DNA of 64,000 nucleotides from Natrononativus amylolyticus (GTDB lineage Archaea > Halobacteriota > Halobacteria > Halobacteriales > Natrialbaceae). Made by a program: the position numbers and the translations under genes. The DNA is taken from NCBI RefSeq assembly GCF_024362525.1, contig NZ_CP101458.1, positions 2,170,001-2,234,000 on the forward strand, read 5' to 3'. This document shows, piece after piece, positions 1-8,384 of this stretch (positions are counted from its first letter, which is position 1; every line of letters starts with the position of its first letter). The notes beneath the pieces are model-generated. The model ran no database searches. It was not told where the DNA came from and saw nothing but the letters and a program-made list of their open reading frames with translations.

Positions 1-836
1 TTGGCGTCGATCGACTCCTTCGCCCCGTGGCCGCGGTGCATTTCCCTGTTTATGCGCTCGTAGGTCGTCTGGACGCCCACCTCGACTTTCGTCCCGCCGA
101 GGTCGAGCATCCGGTCGATCTGCTCGGGGTCGCACCAGTCGGGCTTGGTCTCGAAGGTCGTCCCGATGTTCCGCACCGAGTTCGTCTCGTTCTCGGCGAT
201 CACGTCCTCGAGGTACTTCCACTCGTACTCCTCGGGATCCTCCGCGAAGCTCACGCCCTCCGCGGGCGCGGGCTCCTTGTCGACGTCGTAGTCGTTCATC
301 GCCTCGAGGGCGCGCTTGACGAACCACTCCTGGTAGTCGTGGCTCCGGGCGGTCATCGTCCCACCCATCAGGATCAGCTCCACTTTGTCGACCGGGTGGC
401 CGATCTCGCGCAGTTGCTCGAGTCGCAGCGTCACCTGGCCGTAGGGGTCGTAGTCGTTCTGGACCCCGCGGGCGGCGGCGGGCTCCTCCCCGGTGTAGCT
501 CTGTGAGGACGAAAATTCGGAGTCGGGACCGCCGGGGCAGTACAGACACTTGCCGTGGGGGCAGCGCTCCGGCGAGGTCATGATCGCCACGGGCGACACC
601 CCCGAGGCCGTGCGAACCGGCTTGCGCTGGAGGATCGGCTCTAGGTCCTCGCGATACTCCTGGGGGGCGTAGTCGAGCAGTTCGGAGTTCTTCGGCACCT
701 TCGGCGCGGAGTGTTCCGAACACGCCTCGAGTTTGGCCTTCTCGACCTCGTCGCGGTCCACCTCGCCGTCGAGGATTCGCTCGACGAGCGTCTCACAGAC
801 CGCCTCGAACGCCTCCGACTCGCTGACGCCGCTCAT
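1..836 (-). CDS. elp3: Elp3-type tRNA U34 carboxymethyl transferase (5' part, cut by window edge)
   Basis: The first 278 residues of a radical-SAM/GNAT Elp3 enzyme, which carboxymethylates the wobble uridine (U34) of tRNA using SAM and acetyl-CoA. The cluster-binding motif CPHGKCLYC supplies Cys92, Cys97 and Cys100, followed by PGGPDSEF, and MGGT lies at residues 157-160; both are hallmarks of Elp3. The protein reads from the ATG at 836 and runs off the window at position 1, so the rest of the radical SAM domain and the whole acetyltransferase domain are missing. It sits head-to-tail with a SHOCT membrane protein and a DHH-family protein on the same strand. Identity is very likely; the catalytic C-terminus cannot be checked here. 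Confidence 0.93.
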   Translation of the reverse strand, partial: MSGVSESEAFEAVCETLVERILDGEVDRDEVEKAKLEACSEHSAPKVPKNSELLDYAPQEYREDLEPILQRKPVRTASGVSPVAIMTSPERCPHGKCLYCPGGPDSEFSSSQSYTGEEPAAARGVQNDYDPYGQVTLRLEQLREIGHPVDKVELILMGGTMTARSHDYQEWFVKRALEAMNDYDVDKEPAPAEGVSFAEDPEEYEWKYLEDVIAENETNSVRNIGTTFETKPDWCDPEQIDRMLDLGGTKVEVGVQTTYERINREMHRGHGAKESIDA

Positions 837-884
837 CGCCACATAGTCGCCGCGGGTCGCGGTTAAGGGTGTCGCTCTCGGGGG

Positions 885-1364
885 TCAGGTCTCGTACTCG
901 AAGTCCCGATCCCGGTCCTCGCCCGACTCGCGACCCCCGTCGCGGGTCGACTCCGCGCGTCGACTCCGCCGCCACGCCGCCGCGTCCTCGACCGTCTCGA
1001 CCTCGAGCAGGCGCTCGAGTTTGTGCTCGAACTGCTCGTCGGTGAGGTCGCCGGCGGCGTAGCGGTCTCTGAGGGTTTCGAGGGCGTCTCGAGTCTGCGG
1101 GTCGTCGACCCGTTCTGGGAGCTCGCCGTCGTCGAGATCGAGTCGCTCCCGCTCGTCCTCGTCCCACCACTCCTCGATGTCGTCCTCGTCGCCGTACAGC
1201 AACGCGACGAGCGGGACGACCACGATGTAGCCGAGCAACAGGACCGCCAGCCAGAGCGAGCCGCCGATGCCGGAGACCAGGAGCGCGAGCCAGAGACCGG
1301 TCACTAGCAGCGACGCGATCTCCGTGGCGTTGTTTCGCAGCCGGGTCCCCGGATCGTCGCGCAT
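885..1364 (-). CDS. Small membrane protein with SHOCT domain
   Basis: A 159-residue protein. Two close hydrophobic segments at about residues 15-35 and 38-58 form a membrane hairpin. An acidic stretch with DDIEEWWDEDE follows, then a short C-terminal helical motif (ALETLRDRYAAGDLTDEQFE) typical of SHOCT domains, which are thought to mediate oligomerisation. The C-terminal tail is charged and probably disordered. I chose the ATG at 1364; an in-frame GTG three codons upstream (1373) is possible. Function unknown; such proteins are common in haloarchaea. Confidence 0.8.
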   Translation of the reverse strand: MRDDPGTRLRNNATEIASLLVTGLWLALLVSGIGGSLWLAVLLLGYIVVVPLVALLYGDEDDIEEWWDEDERERLDLDDGELPERVDDPQTRDALETLRDRYAAGDLTDEQFEHKLERLLEVETVEDAAAWRRSRRAESTRDGGRESGEDRDRDFEYET

Positions 1365-1433
1365 AGTATGCACTCCTCAGCCGACGCTGAAAGAGGTTTC
1401 TTTCGAGAAACGGGACCTGGAAGTCCGAACGAG

Positions 1434-3536
1434 TTACGCGGTCAGCTCCTCGAGCGCCTCGAGGGCGGCCTCGCGGACCGCCTCGCGCTCGCCCTGGAGG
1501 AACTCGACGTGGCCGTCCCGACCGCCGACGACGTGCACGCCGCCGTCGGGGACCGCCTCGCGGATCGCCTCGCCGAGTTCGCGGACGTCGATCCCGTCGG
1601 AAGCGCGGACGCGCAGTTCGTCCTCGTCGACGCCCAGCGTGAACGCGGCGTCCCGACGGCGGTGGAGCTCGTCGAGCAGCAGGTCCGTCGTCGGGAAGTC
1701 GAATCGGTGGGTGAACGCGGCCGTGTCGAGAACCGTGACCTCGGCGCCGCCGGCGTCGCGGCTCTCGAGGTTCTCGGTCGCCGTCTCGAGTTCGGTCTCG
1801 AGCTTGTCGCGGAACTGCCCGGAGACGTGGGCCGCGAGGTTGCCGTCCTGGGCTCGAGTCGCCTCGCCGTCGCCGAACAGCAGGTCGGTGACGAGCTCGC
1901 GCTTGTCCTTGTAGGACTGGTAGTACGCCTCGAGGGCGACGGCCTCGCGCCGCTCGGAGACGCCGGTCTCGTCGTAGCCGGCCTCGGTCGCGAGGTCGGC
2001 GTACGCCTCGGGGGTGTCCTCCCAGTAGCTCACCGCCGGGAGGTGGACCAGGTCGTCTCGCACGTCGTCGTTGACGTGGGCGGCGACGTTCGCGGCGAGC
2101 GCACTCGAGGTGACGTCGTCGACGTCGGCGCCGGCCAGCGACGGGGCGACGGCGACGGCCACCGCGTCGACGATCTCCTCGTCGGTGCGGCTGTCGTCGA
2201 TCACGAGCGACTCGGCGCCGTAGTGTGCGAGCAGCTCGTAGCCGTCGGCGGACTCGGCGGTCGACCCGGCGTCGACGAGGACGACCAGCGGCAACTGCTC
2301 GCCGTGGCGGTCGCGCGCCTCGAGCATCGAGGTGACGTCGCCGGTCGCAGCGTCCATGTCGTACACCCGACCGTCGAGCGGCCGACGCTCGAAGTAGTGG
2401 TACTCGGCGTCGTCGCGCGTGTGTTTCTCGCGGACGAGCGGTAACACGGCGCGCTCGATCGCCGCCCCGGCGACGTAGCCGTCGGCGGTCGCGCTGTGAC
2501 GGACGATGATCGGGCGCGTCTCCATCACGGCCCGGCGGATCACCGTCGCCGCGTCGACGAGTTCGTCGCGAACGGCCGAGACGGCGTCGTGGTCGGCCAG
2601 CAGGTCGACGCTCGTCGGCGCGGCCTCCTGTTCGAGCGCCTCCTCGAGACGGTCGGCGACGGCGTCGCGCTCGTCGCCCGCGAGGATCTCGAGGGCCTCG
2701 GTTTCGACCTGGAGCTCGCCGTGGCGGCGCTCGACTTCGCCCTGCAGGGCGACGACGTCGTCGACGTCGACGTCGGGGTAAGCACGGACGCCGGCCTCCT
2801 CGAAGGCGGCGCACTCGACGGTCGCGGTCTCGTCGCGGAGTTCGAAGATCGTCGGGCCGCTCGTCTGGCGGACGCTCGTGATCTCGCCCTCGAGGTGGAC
2901 GACGCTGCCGACCTGCTCGCCGATCGAGTCGACGGTCGTTCGGTTGAGGCCGCCTTCGGTCTCCTCGGCGAGGCTCTCCTCGACGGGCTCCGGTTCGGCC
3001 GTCGCGGCGTGTGCGCCGCGGCCGTTCGGGACGGTCGCGTCCGCACTCGGAGTCGCGTCGTCCGCACTCGAAGTCTCGTCGTCCGCACCCGAGGGCTCCG
3101 CCTCGTCTGCGGCAGCGCCGGCGCTCGCGGAGCCCTCGTCGTCGTTCGTCTCGACGTCTTCGGGGTGGTGCTCGCCGTCTGGCGCGTCGATCAGCTTTCC
3201 GCGGAAGTCCCGCTCCGTCTGCCGGATCGACCAGCCGAGGTCGACGTTACCGTTGTCTCTGACGTCCAGTACCTGTACGTACACGGTGTCGCCGGGCTCC
3301 CAGTCTAAACTCTCGAGCCGGCGATCGAGTTCGCTCCTGTGCAACAGTCCCGTGACGTGGTCGCCGATGTCGACGAAGACGCCGAAATCGGCGTAGCCGT
3401 CGACGGTCCCCCGGTAGTACCGGTCGGGGGTGAGCTGCGAGGGGGAGTTGCCGTCGAATTCGAAGACGACGTCCTCCTGGTGACTCTCGCAGACCAAGCC
3501 GTCTACGGGCTTGCCGCAGATGATGCAATTACCCAT
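1434..3536 (-). CDS. DHH/RecJ-like protein with zinc finger, S1 and OB domains; DHH motif degenerate
   Basis: A 700-residue multidomain protein. Residues 4-19 carry a C-x2-C-x8-C-x2-H zinc finger. An S1 RNA-binding domain lies at about 36-105, a low-complexity acidic Ser/Ala linker at 120-190, an OB fold at 205-285, and a DHH/DHHA1 phosphoesterase-like region from about 325 to the end. The architecture is that of haloarchaeal RecJ-like proteins. Motif I reads HSATADG (347-353) and motif II VDAG (421-424), but the signature DHH is DDS at 447-449, so metal-dependent nuclease activity is doubtful. Cdc45 is the known precedent for an inactive RecJ relative acting as a scaffold. Family assignment is firm; biochemical role is open. 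Confidence 0.85.
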   Translation of the reverse strand: MGNCIICGKPVDGLVCESHQEDVVFEFDGNSPSQLTPDRYYRGTVDGYADFGVFVDIGDHVTGLLHRSELDRRLESLDWEPGDTVYVQVLDVRDNGNVDLGWSIRQTERDFRGKLIDAPDGEHHPEDVETNDDEGSASAGAAADEAEPSGADDETSSADDATPSADATVPNGRGAHAATAEPEPVEESLAEETEGGLNRTTVDSIGEQVGSVVHLEGEITSVRQTSGPTIFELRDETATVECAAFEEAGVRAYPDVDVDDVVALQGEVERRHGELQVETEALEILAGDERDAVADRLEEALEQEAAPTSVDLLADHDAVSAVRDELVDAATVIRRAVMETRPIIVRHSATADGYVAGAAIERAVLPLVREKHTRDDAEYHYFERRPLDGRVYDMDAATGDVTSMLEARDRHGEQLPLVVLVDAGSTAESADGYELLAHYGAESLVIDDSRTDEEIVDAVAVAVAPSLAGADVDDVTSSALAANVAAHVNDDVRDDLVHLPAVSYWEDTPEAYADLATEAGYDETGVSERREAVALEAYYQSYKDKRELVTDLLFGDGEATRAQDGNLAAHVSGQFRDKLETELETATENLESRDAGGAEVTVLDTAAFTHRFDFPTTDLLLDELHRRRDAAFTLGVDEDELRVRASDGIDVRELGEAIREAVPDGGVHVVGGRDGHVEFLQGEREAVREAALEALEELTA

Positions 3537-3675
3537 CTATGCGGTACAAGCAGGTTCGCCCTAAAACGGTTGTCGAAATACGGTCGCGGTGGCCGCCGCC
3601 GAGCGAGCGGGGCGTTCCGGTGCGATCGATTTCGGTTGATCGGTGCCACTGCTTGCGATCTGGTCGATCGGGACC

Positions 3676-3939
3676 TCACTCGAACACCGGGGAGTCGTCC
3701 TCGAGCGCCTCGATGTCGCGGGCGATCGCCCTGACGTCCTCCGGGAACAGCGAGACCTGTACCTCGTTCCCTTCGCCGTCCTCGAAGACCAGTTTGACGC
3801 GCTTGTCGCCGAACTCGCGGGCCTCGGCCGACTCGACGTCGAACAGCTTTGCCGTCGCCGACTTGTTCGTCGGGCCGACGTTCTTGATCGATCCCTCCTT
3901 GAACTCGAGCATGAACTCCTCGAGGTTCAGCGTGAGCAT
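3676..3939 (-). CDS. Small conserved haloarchaeal protein, 87 aa
   Basis: An 87-residue acidic soluble protein (MLTLNLEEFMLEFKEG at the N-terminus, ending DDSPVFE). It looks like an alternating-strand fold with a C-terminal helix (PEDVRAIARDIEALE), but I do not recognise a named family. The ATG at 3939 was chosen because the longer upstream reading (to 5124) is low-quality Arg/Val-rich sequence lying opposite the MBL hydrolase gene. Function unknown. Confidence 0.65.
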   Translation of the reverse strand: MLTLNLEEFMLEFKEGSIKNVGPTNKSATAKLFDVESAEAREFGDKRVKLVFEDGEGNEVQVSLFPEDVRAIARDIEALEDDSPVFE

Positions 3940-4169
3940 ACCCGCCCTACGACCGCCCGGTAAAAAACGGCACGCTATCCGGGGCGTGCCCTGTGTCGCG
4001 TGACGCGCGACGATACGACCGCGTGGTGTGTCTCCGGTGTGCGGCCTGCGACGGTAGCGACCACTGCCTGATAAATCGTGGTGATCGTCCACGGTGATCG
4101 CCGTCGAATCTCCGATTGCACGCGTGACGGGGATTACGTATCGCCCCCGTCCGTTACCGCCGCGGCCAC

Positions 4170-4203
4170 TTTTAAGGTGGTTTCGAGTGAACTCCCGTCT
4201 GGC
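4170..4203 (+). promoter_or_regulatory. TATA box and leaderless start of the MBL hydrolase gene
   Basis: An AT-rich TTTTAAGG element at about 4170-4177 lies about 27-34 nt before the ATG at 4204. That is the haloarchaeal spacing when transcription starts at or just before the start codon. It supports the chosen start and a leaderless mRNA. Confidence 0.45.
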
Positions 4204-4932
4204 ATGCAACTCACCTGGCACGGCCACTCGACGTGGCACGTCACCGTCGGCGACACGACGCTGTTGATCGACCCGTTCTTCGACAACCCGAAGACCGATC
4301 TCGAGCCCGCGGACGTCGACGCTCCGGACTACGTCCTGCTCACACACGGCCACGCCGACCACATCGCCGACGCCGGCGCGTTCTCGGAGGCGACGCTGGT
4401 CGCGACGCCCGAACTCGTCTCCTACTGCGAGGCGGAGTTCGGCTTCGAGGACGCCGTCGGCGGGATGGGGATGAACCTCGGCGGCACCGTCGAGTGCGGC
4501 GACGCCTACGTGACGATGCACCGCGCGGACCACTCGAACGGGATCATGACCGAACACGACACCTCGGCGGGGATGCCCGCCGGCTTCGTCATCTCGGATA
4601 CGAAGCCGACTCAGGTCTCGGATGAGGAGTCGACGACGTTCTACCACGCCGGCGATACGAGCCTCATGACCGAGATGCGGGAGATTATCGGCCCTTACCT
4701 CGAGCCCGACGCCGCGGCGCTCCCCATCGGCGACCACTTCACGATGGGGCCGACCCAGGCCGCAATCGCCGTCGACTGGCTCGACGTCGACCACGCGTTC
4801 CCGATGCACTACGACACGTTCCCGCCGATCGAACAGGACCCGGACGACTTCGCCCGCGAGGTGCGCGGAGTCGGCAGCGACGCGGAGGTTCACGCCCTCG
4901 AGGCCGACGAACCGTTCGAACTCTCGACGTGA
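4204..4932 (+). CDS. Metal-dependent hydrolase, UPF0173-type metallo-beta-lactamase fold
   Basis: A 242-residue soluble enzyme of the metallo-beta-lactamase superfamily. It starts with [11 protein letters not shown], has the metal motif HGHADH at about residues 50-55, further ligand candidates in RADHSNG and YHAGDTS, and a late MHYDTFP segment. These match the UPF0173 group of putative Zn-dependent hydrolases. The substrate is unknown. It is transcribed alone, with a TATA-like box 30 nt upstream. Confidence 0.85.
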   Translation: MQLTWHGHSTWHVTVGDTTLLIDPFFDNPKTDLEPADVDAPDYVLLTHGHADHIADAGAFSEATLVATPELVSYCEAEFGFEDAVGGMGMNLGGTVECGDAYVTMHRADHSNGIMTEHDTSAGMPAGFVISDTKPTQVSDEESTTFYHAGDTSLMTEMREIIGPYLEPDAAALPIGDHFTMGPTQAAIAVDWLDVDHAFPMHYDTFPPIEQDPDDFAREVRGVGSDAEVHALEADEPFELST

Positions 4933-5083
4933 CGCGGTAGAGGCCCCGCTCCCCCGGTAGACCCACCCATCAGCGGTATCGACGATGCGGTTATAAGCAC
5001 TCGCTACCCATCGGACGTGTGGAGTCCGCACATGCGATCTGGTCCGACTGTCTCTGCACGTCGGCTCTACGTCTAGCACCCTA

Positions 5084-5302
5084 ATGTCGCCAACAGAAAC
5101 CCCTCCGGATGTGGAAGCGTCCACCGAATTTCAGCGAGAGCTGACCGATCTGATCGCGACCGCCTTCGCACGCGGCACGCCGATCGAGACGACGTGGGAG
5201 ATCACCGTTCCGATCGCGGACGCGCCGAACTGGACCGTCGAGATCACGAAGTCGTACTCCGACGAGGAGCCGGCTTACGATCCCGAGTTTATCGACCGGT
5301 GA
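5084..5302 (+). CDS. Small haloarchaeal protein, 72 aa
   Basis: A 72-residue acidic protein with a helical N-terminal half (FQRELTDLIATAFARG) and a beta-like C-terminal half (WEITVPIADAPNWTVEI) ending YDPEFIDR. No named family is recognised. A TATA-like GGTTATAAGC near 4990 lies 94 nt upstream, so the mRNA would have a leader, and a 14-codon reading frame (5032-5076) ends 7 nt before this start. Function unknown. Confidence 0.65.
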   Translation: MSPTETPPDVEASTEFQRELTDLIATAFARGTPIETTWEITVPIADAPNWTVEITKSYSDEEPAYDPEFIDR

Positions 5303-5500
5303 CCGCCGTCGACTCGCCGTCCGCAGCCGCTTTTCACCTCATCTGGGTCACTATCGCCACACGGACAGTCATCCTGTCACGTAGATTATTCGATCCAAAG
5401 GCTTATACTATCGCTCACCCATCTGAACAGCCGAACTCTGCCGAGTCGCGGCACGAATGAGGAGTCGCTCCACGACGTCGAGGCCGAGTCGGAGCACGCC

Positions 5501-5857
5501 ATGAAGTCCAACGTCACCAACACAGATTCCGGAACCGCCACGTCCGAGATTCCCTCGCCGATCGTGTTCAGGGCGCTCTCGCACAGGCGCCGCCAGTACG
5601 CGCTGCAGTACCTCGTCCAGCGACCGGGGGCGGTCGCTCTCGGCGACCTCGCCGAGTACATCGCGATCGAAGAGGGGACGGTGACGCGCGACCGCTACGA
5701 GCGCATCCTCACCGGACTCTACCACACGCACCTGCCCCACCTGTCCGACGCCGGCTTCGTCTGGTACGACCTCGAGCGCGAGGTCGTGGACCTCTGCGTC
5801 GAGCCCCGCGCGCTGGCCCCCTACCTCGAACTCGCCCTGCCGTCGACTCACGAGTGA
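5501..5857 (+). CDS. Winged-helix-like DUF7344 family protein
   Basis: A 118-residue protein with the pattern of haloarchaeal DUF7344 proteins: a helix starting ALSHRRRQYALQYLV, a second segment GDLAEYIA, then YHTHLPHLSDAGFVWYD. This is a winged-helix-like DNA-binding module, usually without a separate sensor domain. A relative lies at 14274-14597. A TATA-like GCTTATACTA near 5401 gives a leader of about 70 nt. Its target is unknown. Confidence 0.75.
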   Translation: MKSNVTNTDSGTATSEIPSPIVFRALSHRRRQYALQYLVQRPGAVALGDLAEYIAIEEGTVTRDRYERILTGLYHTHLPHLSDAGFVWYDLEREVVDLCVEPRALAPYLELALPSTHE

Positions 5858-5924
5858 CCCTCCCTCGACAGACGCCGCCGAGAGAACAACGTTTACCCGC
5901 TCGGCCCGCGACGTCTCGAACGCA

Positions 5925-6320
5925 ATGTCGAAGGAAGTCACCACCATCTCCGAAGAGGGCTTCAGTGCGACGAACCAGATCCGCGACTTCGAAACGCAGA
6001 TCGACGCGACCGGCGAGGACGCACCCGACACCCTCGAGGCGCTGCTCGCGGCGTACGGCTCCTGTTACGTCCCCGCCCTGCGCGTCGGCGGCCAGCAGCG
6101 CGGCGTCGACGATCTCGGGAAGATCGAGATCGCCTCCTCCGGCGAACTGAACGACGACGACAAGCTCGAGTCGATCAGCTTCGACATCCGCGTCGAGGCC
6201 GACGTCGACGACGAGACCGGCCAGAAGATCATCGACCGCGGGTTCGAGCTCTGTAAGGTCCACGACGCGCTCAAAGAGAGTCTCCACGCGGACGCGACGT
6301 TCGAAGGCGACGCCTTCTAA
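5925..6320 (+). CDS. OsmC family protein (peroxide/organic hydroperoxide reduction)
   Basis: A 131-residue OsmC/Ohr-fold protein. The two redox cysteines expected in this family are visible: one in YGSCYVPALR and one in ELCKVHDAL. The Cys pair reduces hydroperoxides in characterised members. It begins MSKEVTTISEEGF, close to the usual start, and its length is normal. It follows the DUF7344 gene on the same strand by 67 nt but need not be co-transcribed. Subfamily (OsmC, Ohr or YhfA-like) is not resolved. Confidence 0.85.
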   Translation: MSKEVTTISEEGFSATNQIRDFETQIDATGEDAPDTLEALLAAYGSCYVPALRVGGQQRGVDDLGKIEIASSGELNDDDKLESISFDIRVEADVDDETGQKIIDRGFELCKVHDALKESLHADATFEGDAF

Positions 6321-6612
6321 CGTCCTCCGAACGCCGATTTTCCTGCACGCCGGAACCGACGACCGCCGGGTGTGGGGAGACCCCTCTCGAGTCAGTTCGA
6401 CCTGCGAGGAGTCGCTTCTCCGGTCGCGGCGGTTCTATCGGCGAGGAACGCGACCACCGTCGTTCCGGCACCGTACTACACCACCTCACCGCCCGTCTCG
6501 ACGACACTTACAGCGGATCACAACGGCCGCATACCTCGAGGGAGCCGGCTCGACGAATCGGGCCGAACCAACGATTTAGCTCCGTTCGCGAGTGAAACCG
6601 CGACAAGGAGCG
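6321..6612. other. Intergenic region between convergent genes, nothing recognised
   Basis: 292 bp between the OsmC gene and the lipoprotein gene, which converge. The reading frames here are Arg/Ser/Pro-rich and lack haloarchaeal protein character. No clear hairpin, tRNA or promoter was found. Confidence 0.5.
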
Positions 6613-7188
6613 TTACTCGTCGTCCTCGCCGTCGTCGTCCTCGCCGTTCCCTTCGTCGCCGTCACCGTCCTCGCCGTCACCATCGTCGCCGTCACCGTTC
6701 TCGTCTTCGGCCGCCCCCTCGTCTGCCTCGCCGTCGGGGGTCGCCCCCTCGAGTTCGAAGGTGAGCTCCTCGTCGTCGTCACCCATCGTCAGCTCCTCTT
6801 CGACCGGCTCGAACTCGTCGTCCTCGCTCTCGACGACGACCGTGTGGTCGCCTTCCTCGAGGTCTTCGAACACGATCTGGCCGTCCTCGATGACGTCCGA
6901 ACCGCGGCTGTGAGTGACCGGGGAGTCGTGGATCTCGACGTGGACGACGACGTTCTGCGAGACCGGTTCGCCGTCCTCGTTCTCGAGGGTGATCGTCAGC
7001 GTCGGCTCGTCCTCGTCGGTCGTGTCGGGCTCGGTGTCGTTCGCGTCGCCGTCGTCCGCGGGTTCGTCGTCGGCGGGTTCGTCGTCGGCGTCGTCGCCGC
7101 CGTTGTCGCCACAGCCCGCGAGAGAGAGCGCGAGCGTGGCAGCGGCAGCGGTACCGAACTGGCGGCGCGTGGGTCGGAGGTTCGCCAT
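6613..7188 (-). CDS. Tat-exported lipoprotein with acidic low-complexity tail
   Basis: A 191-residue secreted protein. The N-terminus MANLRPTRRQFGT carries a twin-arginine motif, followed by a hydrophobic segment and the lipobox LAGC, so it should be exported folded by Tat and lipid-anchored. After an Asp/Glu-rich linker there is a short beta-rich domain (about residues 65-130, TLTITLENEDGEPVSQNV) resembling a carboxypeptidase-regulatory-like or Ig-type fold. The tail is almost entirely Gly, Asp and Glu. The ATG at 7188 places the Tat signal at the extreme N-terminus. Function unknown. Confidence 0.8.
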   Translation of the reverse strand: MANLRPTRRQFGTAAAATLALSLAGCGDNGGDDADDEPADDEPADDGDANDTEPDTTDEDEPTLTITLENEDGEPVSQNVVVHVEIHDSPVTHSRGSDVIEDGQIVFEDLEEGDHTVVVESEDDEFEPVEEELTMGDDDEELTFELEGATPDGEADEGAAEDENGDGDDGDGEDGDGDEGNGEDDDGEDDE

Positions 7189-7327
7189 ACGAAACGCTGT
7201 GGTACTGTCGGGTAAAACGCTTCTGAAGGCATGAGTTGACGCCTCCCGCGGGATCCGACACCGTACCACAGAGACGACGGAACTGCGGGTCGTACCGGCC
7301 GAGAGCGGGTGAGGGAAACGCTGATAC

Positions 7328-7350
7328 GACCGCCGGTCCAACCGGCGGTC
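7328..7350 (+). promoter_or_regulatory. Perfect 10-bp inverted repeat abutting a start codon
   Basis: GACCGCCGGT (7328-7337), CCA, ACCGGCGGTC (7341-7350), then ATG at 7351. It could be a repressor site over the transcription start or an RNA hairpin hiding the start codon; the AT-rich element GCTGATACGA just upstream would place transcription initiation inside or right after the repeat. Confidence 0.5.
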
Positions 7351-7800
7351 ATGACCGAAAACGCGTGGACCGACCGAATCGTCGGCGAGCGCATGACCGT
7401 CGACCAGGAGTTCTCCCGGCGCGTGGCGAACTCCCGGTTTACGAGCCAGGAGTGGAGCCTGATCATGACCGCGACGGAGTTCGAAATCGCAAACCCCGAC
7501 GACCCAGAGCGGGCCCGCATCGTCGCCAACACCGACAAGGTCGAGCAGATCCTGCCGGAACTCGAGAACGTCCGCTCGCAAGTCGGCGCGATGGGCGGGG
7601 CGCCGTCGGAAGCCGGCGGCTCGGGCGGCATCGTCGACTCGATCAAGGGCGCGCTCGGAATGGGCGGCGGGGGCGGCAGCTACGACGCCGAGCGGGAAGC
7701 GGCCGAGACGCTCACACAGGAGTACGCGGAGGAGCTCCAGTCACACCTCGAGTCGAACGGTCGGTGGGAGTCGGTCCGGGCGTTCGCGGCCGGCGAGTAA
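7351..7800 (+). CDS. DUF5799-like haloarchaeal protein
   Basis: A 149-residue acidic soluble protein. The N-terminal half is helical (DRIVGERMTVDQEFSRRV, then EWSLIMTATEFEI). A Gly-rich linker at about residues 75-110 precedes a C-terminal helix. It resembles, from memory, haloarchaeal proteins annotated as DUF5799; no activity is known. The start at 7351 follows directly on a perfect inverted repeat. Confidence 0.7.
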   Translation: MTENAWTDRIVGERMTVDQEFSRRVANSRFTSQEWSLIMTATEFEIANPDDPERARIVANTDKVEQILPELENVRSQVGAMGGAPSEAGGSGGIVDSIKGALGMGGGGGSYDAEREAAETLTQEYAEELQSHLESNGRWESVRAFAAGE

Positions 7801-7813
7801 GGTTTTCGGGCGA

Positions 7814-7957
7814 TCAGTCGCCCGCGTGAAACAGCGTGTACTCGCTGGCCTCGTAGATGTTGATGAGCTCCATGATGAGTTCGTCGTCGGACTCGTCCTC
7901 GATGCGGATGGCGTCGAGTCGCTCCATCGTCTCCTCCTCGAGTTCGATCGTAGGCAT
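7814..7957 (-). CDS. 47-residue haloarchaeal protein, antitoxin-like shape
   Basis: A very short acidic protein: a beta segment (PTIELEEETMERLDAI), then helical sequence ending YEASEYTLFHAGD. The strand-helix-helix outline resembles ribbon-helix-helix or VapB-like proteins found in many haloarchaea, but no toxin partner is adjacent. It converges with the 7351 gene and ends 13 nt from it. The longer reading upstream is low-complexity and was rejected. Confidence 0.6.
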   Translation of the reverse strand: MPTIELEEETMERLDAIRIEDESDDELIMELINIYEASEYTLFHAGD

Positions 7958-8042
7958 ACGCGAAGGTACGGTCGGAGTCCCCATAAACGTCTCCGGGCCG
8001 CGAGCCACAGGGTCTTTAGGTGTGCCCGGCGACAGTGTGAGT

Positions 8043-8330
8043 ATGACAGACGACGTCGAGACGATCACGTTCTCCATCGAAGCCGACGACGACACCGACG
8101 AAGTCACGCTGCCGGCCGGACTCGTCGACCTCCTCGCGGAAGGGGACCAGTCGTCGAGCGAGACCGTCGGCGACATCGTGTTGCTCTCGTTCGCCAGCCG
8201 CGCACACCACATCGTCCACCACGGCGAGGGCGCCGACGAGGACCTCGAGGCCCAGGAGGCCCGCGTTATGGAGCAGTTCGAGAAGCGCTTCGGCCAGACG
8301 TTCGGCGAAGCGACGGGCCACCAGCACTGA
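8043..8330 (+). CDS. Conserved haloarchaeal hypothetical, 95 aa
   Basis: A 95-residue acidic protein starting MTDDVETITFSIEADD and ending GEATGHQH, with a helical middle (VGDIVLLSFASRAHHIVHHG). The histidine-rich segment might bind metal, but this is speculation. A TCTTTAGG element near 8012 lies about 28 nt before the ATG, consistent with leaderless transcription. No family recognised. Confidence 0.65.
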   Translation: MTDDVETITFSIEADDDTDEVTLPAGLVDLLAEGDQSSSETVGDIVLLSFASRAHHIVHHGEGADEDLEAQEARVMEQFEKRFGQTFGEATGHQH

Positions 8331-8384
8331 CGGCCCTCCCTCGTGTAGTCAGCGCCTCGAGAGCGGACGCGCCGTCTCGAGGGC

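Noticed and set aside
27-506. A 159-codon plus-strand frame at the left edge
   Set aside because: It is antisense to elp3, whose CPHGKCLYC and MGGT motifs are unmistakable.
5457-5504. A 15-codon frame whose TGA overlaps the ATG of the DUF7344 gene at 5501
   Set aside because: The overlap could couple translation, but the frame is a run of Arg/Ser/Thr/Pro with no other support, so it is probably chance.
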